Source of the DNA: Gibbula magus
Lineage: Eukaryota; Mollusca; Gastropoda; Trochida; Trochidae
Length of the DNA: 64,000 nucleotides
Reading direction: 5' to 3'
NCBI GenBank assembly: GCA_936450465.1
Contig: OW388296.1
Location: forward strand, 40,452,023-40,516,022
Below, piece by piece: positions 61,501-64,000 of this stretch. How positions within the stretch are numbered: position 1 is the first letter of the stretch; the number at the start of each line of letters is the position of its first letter. Below the pieces are notes generated by a model. The model made no database searches. It saw only the letters and a list, made by a program, of their open reading frames with translations, and was not told the DNA's origin. A program made the position numbers and the translations under genes.

Positions 61501-64000
61501 CAAATCGAGCAAGACGAAGGAGGCCGCCATTTTGAATGGCGAACGAAAACGTGCTCCGAAGAAAAAACAACGAAAATAGCTACCAAAACGCGTAAAAGTG
61601 TTAGAAAACACGATAAAACGGTACAGTAAGCTGCGTAGCATGAAAATAGAAGTCAAATTGCTCACGAAAACCAATGCAAATGGCGACATGAGCGAAGAAA
61701 AACATCGTTCTCGAAAGATGAAGAAAAAATTTCTACGACGAGGTAGGTGAAACTACGCATGTTACACTTCACAATACAAGAATAGGGAAAAGACATACCA
61801 ATAGCTAAACCTCACGGTTTAGGAAGCAAAATAAGCAGTCAAAATAAATTTCTGTCTCAGAAAACACGTCCGTCGTATCGAGCGATATAGGAAATGTGAG
61901 GGTTTCATATCACTGCGTGCGCAGCTATGTGTGGATTGCACTACACTTCCGGGTAGTGACGTGCCCTAGAGCCAGTCTGTCTACACTTCACTACAGTTAC
62001 GTTAGGATCCTGTCTCAGTCACGTTTTCAATCCTTCATCGGATCATATAGGTAATATGCACTAGTAAAAGTAGGGTAAGTATTAAAAATTTGCACCCACA
62101 AAAGTTTGCAATTAAATGAGAGCCAAAAGAAAAAGGATTTCAATGAATATTACTTTGTGTTTCAAGTTGCCCCTTTACATTCTTTCTCCTTCTCATGTAA
62201 AGGTTTCAAATTTCAATGTGGAAACAAAACGTTGAACAGAAACTCACCTCATAAATGATTCAATCGACGTATATTTGGTCAAAACTTTGAACACTGATGA
62301 CCCAAGCATAACTGCAACCTGCAACAGACAATTCAATTTATAACATATTTTCATGAAATAACAGATAGATACCTGTCATAGTTGTATTAAAGTTTGATTT
62401 ACCAATTGCCAATCTTAGACACTTACTATAATTTAAAATTTTATATGATATATTGCCATATTGATAATTTTATTACTTAATCGGACAATATATAAACTCC
62501 CAATTATAATATGAATTGTTGACCTGAAAATCTTTATTTTTACAAGGAATTATGGTCTATTGGTCAAATTTACACAATTATTTACTACCAAAATTCACAT
62601 ACGAAAATAATTTTAAAATGTATTGTTTTCATATATGTGACACATAACGAATAAAAATAACTTCTGCATCAGCAAACCTCCAATAATAATAGATATAGAT
62701 CAAAGATTGACAACGGCAGCAATGTCTTAAGAATCCTTAAAGGAACATCCATTGTGTTGTTGGGGGTCAAATAAGCCAAACGTTATAAATGGTCTAATTT
62801 TATCGAGAAGTACCAACTGTTACCGACAACTACCATTTTGATGATACTCGACTTAGTATATTGACGATATGAAGGAAAAAGTATCGATTTCTGATCGAAA
62901 ACCAGACAATGCACCGCATGTGACGCCCGCCTATGAGTCATACGTAATTTTGGAATCTTATTTAAACCAGTCAAAATAACAGATTTGGGTTGATAATGTT
63001 CAATAGGTCATATAACTACTGTGCATGTAAATAGGACGTGCACTTTCGGTTTCTGTACATGCATAATGATGTTACTCGATTTTAATTGGAAACTAGTAAT
63101 TATGATATGTTTGGTGATTGGGGATGAATATGCAAGCTGAGTGAATGTGTTTGTATTGTAAACAGCACATATGGTGTGTTGAACCGTATTAAAGCTAAAT
63201 AAAATTTTATGAAACACAATGGATGCACCTTTAATAGCTCGAGCTCTGTAGTTTGATCATGATGAATGGTAGAATAAATGAAAGCACAAATACAATGGAA
63301 GTTTAGATCCAACATCATCCTGTCTCAAGGTATAACATACGCTAATGCAACTTTCATACCCTGGGTGCAAAAGCAGCTTATATCTCCACGAGGTGACGTA
63401 TGTTCTAGGCAATCAAATAGTTTTCTCGCCCTGTTGGCGATGAAAATTAAACAATCATAGAGAGCTTTTCAAAATGCAGTTGGCTTTTGCACTTCTGCAA
63501 AATGTCAACTTCTTTAGATAAGCGAGCTGTAATCAAAGAGTTTTTTCCCCGTCAAATTGTCTCACACGCAGACCATGGAATGGGACACGCAGTTCATCAA
63601 GAAAGGTGTGGTAAAAGATTGATGACTCGGTTTTGAAAGATCGTTATGATTTCCGCAATGATAAACCACAAAGAACGCAGACGGAAGTCGACTCCCCTTT
63701 CAAGTGATGTCATTGGTTGTCTATATTTAGATTGTTCTTTGATCATACGTCACCTCACGAAGGTATAAGCTGCCTTTGCACCCGGGGTATTAAAGTTGCA
63801 TCACTGTAAGTATACCTTGAGACAGGATGATCAAACATGAACTATACTCAAACTGTTGGCCTCATTCAAAGCATAAAATCATTTTTCAGTGAACCAAAGC
63901 CGACACAAATTTTCTAAACTGCAAATTGTCCATAACTCACCATAAAAGCTGCGAAGATGTGCCCGTGGGGTATTGTGGCCCTCTGCTCCTTGTCTTCAAG
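34451..64000 (-). CDS. MFSD5: MFSD5-like major facilitator (molybdate-anion transporter), 5' part outside window
   Basis: Seven exons join in phase on the - strand: 64000-63941, 62318-62248, 48842-48788, 48143-48041, 47359-47292, 46910-46831, 34580-34451 (188 codons plus stop). They match the second half of MFSD5 (human protein 450 aa): PHGHIFAAFM followed by VMLGSSVFK (human FSSFMAASLLGSSLYR), then FEMCVGIFWPSIGTMRGKYV (human IELACGLYFPSMSFLR), then MNFFRIPLN (human LNWFRVPLH). Hydrophobic segments in successive exons correspond to the last transmembrane helices, followed by a soluble Ser/Glu/Lys-rich tail. MFSD5 is described as a plasma-membrane molybdate transporter of the major facilitator superfamily. 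All introns are GT-AG. The 12.3 kb last intron holds the giant minisatellite; the 13.4 kb intron 48843-62247 holds two DIRS elements. Confidence 0.88.
35566..43888. repeat. Giant 38-bp minisatellite array (about 219 units)
   Basis: An 8.3 kb uninterrupted tandem array. The unit on the + strand reads GTGAGGGAGATGGGAGCG then TAGATACTGTGGGTGTTGGG (38 bp). A 37-bp variant has GGGAGTGAGATAC in place of GGGAGCGTAGATAC and is scattered throughout. Point variants mark individual units (TGTCGGGG, TGTTTGGG, GATGTGAG, GAGCTTAG, TACTCT). The + strand is G-rich with four G-runs per unit. The array lies wholly within the last intron of the MFSD5-like gene. Confidence 0.98.
36231..39638. repeat. Tandem duplication of a 1704-bp block inside the minisatellite
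   Basis: Marker variants recur in the same order at a constant 1704-bp offset: TGTTTGGG 36231/37935, GAGCTTAG 36293/37997, GGGATGAGG 36541/38245, TGTCGGGGTGAGGGAAATG 36727/38431, GATTGGAG 37537/39241, TACTCT 37815/39519, TGTCGG 37862/39566. The pattern fails left of about 36160 and right of about 39640, so two adjacent copies are present. Confidence 0.9.
44209..44238. repeat. 9-bp GC-rich hairpin
   Basis: CAGGGCCTC (44209-44217) pairs with GAGGCCCTG (44230-44238) around 12 nt. Confidence 0.6.
45242..45550. mobile_element. Small MITE with TATAAGACC ends
   Basis: The left end (ACTCTCAGTATAAGACC, ending 45264) and the right end (GGTCTTATACCCGAGAG, from 45527) are imperfect inverted repeats. 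GGGGGTGGGCT words recur inside. Noncoding. Confidence 0.6.
46473..46703 (+). repeat. 12-bp minisatellite with telomere-like GGGTTA words
   Basis: About 19 degenerate units of GGTTAACACAAG. Most contain GGGTTA, a permutation of the TTAGGG telomere hexamer. It is located just downstream (in MFSD5 direction) of the penultimate exon. Confidence 0.85.
46831..46910 (-). CDS. MFSD5: MFSD5 penultimate exon, last helix
   Basis: 26 codons plus 2 nt, a hydrophobic helix (LIFQCCVFFLILATG) ending in HWLY, then donor GTGAGT. If the intron is retained, the protein would stop at once, because TGA lies across the donor (46829-46827). That would give an alternative, tailless end. Confidence 0.85.
46911..47291 (-). 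other. MFSD5: MFSD5 intron
   Basis: 381 bp. It contains three direct copies of a 19-bp unit beginning ATACTCTAAACAATC at 47091-47147. Nothing else is seen. Confidence 0.6.
47091..47147 (+). repeat. 19-bp direct repeat, 3 copies
   Basis: ATACTCTAAACAATCAAAT repeated three times, with one substitution (CTGAAC) in the last. Confidence 0.9.
47292..47359 (-). CDS. MFSD5: MFSD5 exon with MNFFRIPLN motif
   Basis: 2 nt plus 22 codons, RATIMNFFRIPLN followed by a hydrophobic stretch (MIVVGILLQ). The acceptor is TTTCCAG and the donor GTAAGT. Confidence 0.92.
47360..48040 (-). other. MFSD5: MFSD5 intron with degraded CCCCCGCC-type repeat
   Basis: Positions about 47510-47895 match, in reverse, the internal parts of the repeat at 19411-19991: GAGATATCCCGCTGACAAG, a TGACATTGA-8 nt-TCAAGGTCA pair (47602-47627), and a GTGGGATAATA end. 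The TIRs are decayed. Confidence 0.6.
48041..48143 (-). CDS. MFSD5: MFSD5 exon with GIFWPSIGTMRG motif
   Basis: 34 codons plus 1 nt. It encodes a hydrophobic helix (LIIFIGFLVFEMCVG), then FWPSIGTMRGKYVPEE, the best-conserved match to MFSD5. The acceptor is CTTGCAG and the donor GTAAGT. Confidence 0.92.
48320..48428. repeat. GGGTCC foldback family, copy 2
   Basis: The right arm, TTAGCGCTAAGAGAGCTTCG followed by AAATACGGGTCC, and the loop CAATGTTAATGTATGG are shared with 22311-22407. The left arm has diverged (TTAAGCCCACTTAGCGCTATG). Confidence 0.75.
48486..48499 (+). repeat. Homopolymer run of 14 G
   Basis: A simple repeat. Confidence 0.9.
48788..48842 (-). CDS. MFSD5: MFSD5 exon, hydrophobic helix
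   Basis: 55 nt encoding VVLFIAALSLLTPILFQG, a transmembrane segment. The acceptor is TTTCCAG and the donor GTAAGT. Its phase joins both neighbours exactly. Confidence 0.82.
48889..49251 (-). mobile_element. MITE family B, copy 2 (inverted)
   Basis: 363 bp with TTAAAGGGGCAGTAGCACG at the left and CGTGCTACTGCTCCTTTAA at the right. The body is the reverse complement of 6869-7230 with drift. It lies 46 bp upstream (in gene direction) of the MFSD5 exon at 48842. Confidence 0.85.
49345..49440. repeat. Short dispersed repeat, copy 2
   Basis: It shares GCGAACCATGGGTGGTACT and the following AAATTCAGTG, AGCATTGCAC and AAACC words with 29690-29770. Confidence 0.6.
49727..49922. repeat. Element 1 left inverted terminal repeat
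   Basis: It is the reverse complement of 54725-54924 with a few mismatches, suggesting moderate age. Confidence 0.88.
49992..50300 (-). pseudogene. Element 1 tyrosine recombinase, N-terminal fragment
   Basis: It encodes a core-binding-like segment (NTILASRRDSTNVQYEDRW, then TVRGYSTAISAFH) aligned with the N-terminal half of the element 2 recombinase (STRALYDDKW, then TISTYLSALN). The R...HxxR...Y catalytic half is absent: at about 50000 the sequence runs straight into the copy of the left terminus. The frame stays open upstream to 51143, but that part overlaps the RT and methyltransferase-like region and is a shadow. Confidence 0.75.
50156..52412 (-). pseudogene. Element 1 reverse transcriptase/RNase H/methyltransferase-like region, broken
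   Basis: Pieces in different frames read in order: ALLDKSAIEVV and YFIVTKKDGG (51982-51758); SIDLKDAYLHVP, VVPFGISTAP and the catalytic YLDD box (within 52412-51207, credible from about 51757); RNase H with TDASLAGWG, LELRAV and EIDNQTA (51442-50798); then ADALSRR and a DLFATG...FPP methyltransferase-like segment (50740-50156). Two frame changes (near 51757 and 51430) and one TAG (50798-50800) interrupt it, so no full product is possible. Confidence 0.8.
52219..54331 (-). pseudogene. Element 1 Gag-like protein, frameshifted
   Basis: Three pieces follow each other: an N-terminal cysteine cluster (CEGC, CLQC, about 54150-53765), a long middle part (53768-52515; acidic patch, then FDLPELIKKYP), and a basic C-terminus (52590-52219; SKSKKGNKGRGK). 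Frame changes lie near 53765 and 52590. The layout (Cys-rich start, charged middle, Gly/Arg/Lys-rich end) parallels the element 2 Gag. The start codon is uncertain. Confidence 0.7.
54725..54924. repeat. Element 1 right inverted terminal repeat
   Basis: It pairs with 49727-49922. Its outer end reads GGTACCTTACGGAAGATATT. Confidence 0.88.
54925..55307 (+). repeat. Dispersed repeat with GGACGGAC and GGGGTATAAC end
   Basis: It contains two direct copies of a block with AAATTTGAAGTTTCCAAGTC followed by TAGTTTTTGAGATAT (about 54985-55050 and 55155-55205). It ends with GACGGACGC, TATATACCCC and GCGGGGGTATAAC. A noncoding short element of the same general style as the CCCCCGCC repeats. Confidence 0.65.
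55308..55376 (-). repeat. tRNA-like (SINE-head) sequence
   Basis: On the - strand it reads GCAGTGGTTACCGTG (A-box-like) and GTTCGAATCCC (a good B box) about 35 nt later. It resembles a tRNA body but no proper acceptor stem closes, so it is better taken as a tRNA-derived SINE head or tRNA relic than a functional tRNA gene. It lies 16 bp outside the end of DIRS element 2. Confidence 0.5.
55427..55617. repeat. Element 2 left inverted terminal repeat
   Basis: From AATACTTACCCTAC to CCTCACATTTCC. It is the reverse complement of 61890-62083. The one mismatch noticed by eye is in the GCGCGCGCAG stretch. Confidence 0.9.
55687..55770. repeat. Element 2 internal complementary region
   Basis: Positions 55687-55736 are the complement of the left outer end (55392-55441). 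Positions 55735-55770 are the complement of the right outer end (62057-62092). The two pieces overlap at CAA. In DIRS1 such a region is thought to template completion and circularisation of the element. Confidence 0.88.
55970..57100 (-). CDS. DIRS element 2 tyrosine recombinase
   Basis: The frame is open from 58873 to 55970 (967 codons), but only about the last 360 codons look like protein; the rest overlaps the RT and is a compositional shadow. The recombinase core-binding domain starts near 57046. The catalytic set is visible: Arg772 (AARVSEL), His901 and Arg904 (PHEIR), Trp927 in the His/Trp position (GCFWKSN) and the nucleophile Tyr937 (SHYLRDV), numbered on the long frame. It would integrate the circular DNA copy of the element. 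The true start is unknown; it overlaps the end of the RT frame by about 25 nt or more, and expression could use a frameshift, reinitiation or splicing. Confidence 0.88.
   Translation of the reverse strand, partial: TSSQSAGASRSTAVSSVRLDHLQKTLRDKGYSASVASAITGAHRPSTRALYDDKWLSFENFCRSHKQDPLSASPQFLADFLFHLRSKRHLKGGTISTYLSALNSVLAVKTDRKISKIPELIAMLKSFKLEDQKVKFRPPAWDLNLVLKHIRGAPYEPLSEASFENLSRKTAFLLSLATAARVSELHAIDVTRVRFEQRRNGSVHLGLLWDFVAKNQLPGQPDRSFVIPPLSLIVDESESEELSLCPVRALKEYISRSTDKRAGRKRLFIPFSSAAKGEVNRNTLALWLRTSILAAYDAAGIPHPSANNPHEIRALASTMALHRNCSVPDIMKGCFWKSNTVFASHYLRDVSVEDVQGLQSFGPLVVAQQLTLPASS
57022..59331 (-). CDS. DIRS element 2 reverse transcriptase-RNase H with methyltransferase-like tail
   Basis: A 769-codon frame. 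The first about 115 codons overlap the end of Gag and are probably not used; the RT proper starts near the Gag stop (58967). Visible motifs: FLVPKK (228-233), LDLQDAYLHV (278-287), LPFGISTAP (311-319), catalytic YIDD (343-346), RNase H FVDAS (505-509), NNLELQA (536-542), SDNSTV (563-568) and ADALSR (614-619). The tail from about 640 has LLDLFATR, DPMAWAVDALS and FAFPP blocks like those following RNase H in DIRS1-group proteins, usually described as a Dam-like DNA N6-adenine methyltransferase; that part is inferred. No stops or frameshifts. Confidence 0.9.
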   Translation of the reverse strand: MVSLPRAPGRRSSRRPSSELLSLLRCCLRTRSRQCTRSMPLWLNRTLHFEPSSHCRHLSVPGTRELPRCTRHDATWSRTLLVEDVVEVVASSAEEATPPRNLAQSLTSPRHQRLQPTRNAAEALDLHDWRLPPPVVPYQLTPVGGRLGIFWPNWTILEDPFVTEILRVGYKLPISNPPPLTSLPRPCVYSLTQIDQLSTNIMTLLEKKAIEVVTDPHFYPGYYAPIFLVPKKNSDKMRMIHNLAAFNDLYMPEPPHFTMVTLDLLRSKLQPNDWLVSLDLQDAYLHVPVFKHHRKYLRFLFQGVHYQWKVLPFGISTAPWLFTRITSPIARFLHLRGIEFDPYIDDCLMSHGDSTVLHKQTLFALDLLRQLGWLVNTEKSQLVPSQQLTFIGGLFLTNLDLLRVPPDRWEKIERLALRGLHQALSVRQWQSLLGLLTSAQALTLRGRLMARPLQVFLIPFCQEDDPRESVRLPLHLHRYLRWWTIPLNVCEGVSLTEFSHHHELFVDASHQGWGAHLGQRTAAGLWAEHQTGWHSNNLELQAVILAIEHWVEILRGSRVRIASDNSTVVYLINFQGTTRSRQLLKQTFQLFELSDTNNILIRARHIPGCRNILADALSRPDKPSPTEWMLNPEAFSLICQLHHRPLLDLFATRFNNQLPTYVSPLPDPMAWAVDALSLSWDGLDAFAFPPPVLLPKVLAKIRETKLMNLLLVAPFWPARTWFPELRLLAEGEPNPLPPWSNLLLHPHSRQVHPDPQRFHLCVWTICRRL
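58967..61009 (-). CDS. DIRS element 2 Gag-like protein
   Basis: An intact 680-codon frame from ATG at 61009. The N-terminus is cysteine/histidine-rich (CVACKSS, CPDC, CQHCC; residues 6-42), a probable zinc-binding knuckle. Residues about 150-310 are a long E/R/Q-rich charged helix with (R)QEEERQR-type repeats, like a trichohyalin-style coiled coil. The C-terminus is Gly/Arg-rich (GGRGGGRGKFSRGG) and likely binds RNA. Position and organisation fit the structural protein of DIRS elements. No enzymatic motif is seen. It shares a region with the downstream RT frame (58967-59331). Confidence 0.8.
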   Translation of the reverse strand: MPRVFCVACKSSKSAKDPHPLCPDCLVDSPCEWTSRCQHCCHLSASDFKAYAVARRKRFTQRRCRMASSDLDQDTLVISEPVDGLSPARDHPRDAFPSTGESGSSKPKAKRVPKEHLDNAINPGAPPIAPQSSDLDLDSAESRRLEDQQRLGERQRLELEVQREEERYQRSLRDLERLEDDRRLSELRETRRRQEERRLDLKRQEEHRKEIERQDNIRRSVDSQRREVERQRQEEERQRVQLDEERRFREEERLRLKNLEEKRFRNWERQRQEDERRHQEEQRRSLRDSEEPSHDERPAKVRQLSRDRAHRERDQEVSDSPRRDRSSVRSHSNDRYLSREREGPSVEGSPRHSLSIVDDRSLAPLSPSKSVDSKDPQKTHLPMGEVYTWIADRLVDCPSPGSEQDTALAVWSEPELLIPPHPLVLDTIESLDEEFQKLSINPTFRPAKNSTSSFKVHSLQTYDQGSPQDDSCSRLSDAPQGVYKVQDTRMLAIERELKRTLRPLSVLASATDALAQDLLEDNPSRLEHLSTMYRWQYNTLSVIMDHIRSAWATTVLIRRNGLLAPCAWEEEFKKTLIRAPLSTPMLFADKIPTVYKEHAAMAQSDFTFRAIKSLSSSLGPRNSRVTQVYEARRNVVKNATRGGRGGGRGKFSRGGYTSQKPRPEFDQSKAPKTPAYKKRR
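61010..61889 (-). other. DIRS element 2 leader region
   Basis: 880 bp between the right ITR and the Gag ATG, A-rich on the + strand, without a frame of note. It presumably contains the promoter and 5' leader of the element. Confidence 0.55.
61890..62083. repeat. Element 2 right inverted terminal repeat
   Basis: It begins GGAAATGTGAGGGTTTC and pairs with 55427-55617. Confidence 0.9.
62248..62318 (-). CDS. MFSD5: MFSD5 exon with LGSS motif
   Basis: 23 codons plus 2 nt, starting VAVMLGSSVFK, between acceptor TGTTGCAG and donor GTGAGT. The LGSS block is conserved in MFSD5 helix 8. Confidence 0.87.
62737..63234 (-). mobile_element. MITE family A, copy 3 (inverted)
   Basis: 498 bp bounded by TTAA, with CACAATGGATGCACCTTTAA at the right end. 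It reads as the reverse complement of 12893-13390 with modest drift, closer to copy 1 than copy 2 is. Confidence 0.85.
63314..63831. mobile_element. Foldback MITE with long imperfect inverted arms
   Basis: ATCATCCTGTCTCAAGGTAT (63314-63333) pairs with ATACCTTGAGACAGGATGAT (63812-63831). The pairing continues inward through CTTTCATACC, GGGTGCAAA, GCAGCTTATA and GAGGTGACGTATG (to 63403 and from 63744). The inner 340 bp is unique. Noncoding. Confidence 0.8.
63941..64000 (-). CDS. MFSD5: MFSD5 exon (partial, runs off the window)
   Basis: It encodes a loop with PHGHIFAAFM at its end, then donor GTGAGT (complement of 63935-63940). The start of the exon lies beyond base 64000. Confidence 0.85.

Larger units (their letters stand above)
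55392..62092 (-). mobile_element. Apparently complete DIRS-type tyrosine-recombinase retrotransposon (element 2)
   Basis: A 6.7 kb element with about 190-bp inverted terminal repeats that are nearly identical. It carries long intact - strand frames for Gag, RT-RNase H with a methyltransferase-like extension, and a tyrosine recombinase with all catalytic residues. It also has an internal complementary region (55687-55770) that joins the complement of the left outer end to that of the right outer end. These are the defining features of DIRS1-like elements. The two ends share a TTG trinucleotide at each border (55392-55394, 62090-62092), consistent with recombination across a 3-bp core. It is inserted in an MFSD5 intron in the sense direction. 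Confidence 0.93.
48843..62247 (-). other. MFSD5: 13.4 kb MFSD5 intron packed with retrotransposons
   Basis: It contains MITE B copy 2 (48889-49251), a dispersed repeat (49345-49440), a damaged DIRS element (49717-54924), a GTCCGTCC-type repeat and tRNA-like sequence (54925-55391), and a complete DIRS element (55392-62092). Only about 160 bp separate the last from the next MFSD5 exon. Confidence 0.8.
62319..63940 (-). other. MFSD5: MFSD5 intron (1.6 kb)
   Basis: It contains MITE A copy 3 (62737-63234) and a foldback MITE (63314-63831). No additional exon is seen. Confidence 0.65.

Overview
This is a 64 kb piece of animal nuclear genome. Coding sequence is sparse, split into short exons by GT-AG introns, and the rest is AT-rich intron and intergenic DNA full of dispersed repeats. 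The repeat types (jockey/CR1-like LINE, two DIRS-group retrotransposons, many foldback elements, short elements carrying runs such as CCCCCGCC or GTCCGTCC) and the protein sequences suggest a marine lophotrochozoan, most likely a mollusc. The species cannot be fixed from the window alone. There is nothing bacterial, no operon, no CRISPR array and no rRNA.

Two host genes converge. On the + strand, a complete CXXC1/CFP1 gene can be assembled from 15 coding exons (5162-24641; 594 codons plus stop, every exon junction in phase). It encodes the CpG-binding, PHD-containing subunit of the SET1/COMPASS H3K4 methyltransferase. Its 3' UTR probably runs to an AATAAA at 27418. On the - strand, the 3' half of an MFSD5-like major-facilitator (molybdate-anion transporter) gene is assembled from seven exons (64000 down to 34451). 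Its first exons lie beyond the window.

Region by region: 1-1140 is intergenic with two perfect hairpins; 1141-4402 is a 5'-truncated LINE with two in-frame stops; 5162-27440 is CXXC1, with introns holding MITEs, a hAT-like element, tRNA-derived SINE sequence and foldbacks; 27441-34450 is the convergent intergenic/3' UTR region; 34581-46830 is the last MFSD5 intron, dominated by an 8.3 kb array of a 38-bp G-rich minisatellite (35566-43888); 46831-48842 holds four MFSD5 exons; 48843-62247 is one 13.4 kb MFSD5 intron holding two unrelated DIRS-type tyrosine-recombinase retrotransposons, one decayed and internally deleted (49717-54924) and one that looks intact (55392-62092), both on the same strand as the host gene; 62248-64000 returns to MFSD5 exons.

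The most notable points are: (i) the minisatellite, where nearly every unit carries a four-run G-quadruplex motif on the + strand, all three - strand frames are open for kilobases, and a 1704-bp block is duplicated in tandem; (ii) the apparently complete DIRS element with near-identical inverted terminal repeats, an internal complementary region that joins its two ends, and an unusual E/R-rich Gag; (iii) a dispersed short element carrying paired TCAAGGTCA nuclear-receptor-type sites at a constant 8-nt spacing; and (iv) a tRNA-like core enclosed by 47-bp inverted repeats.
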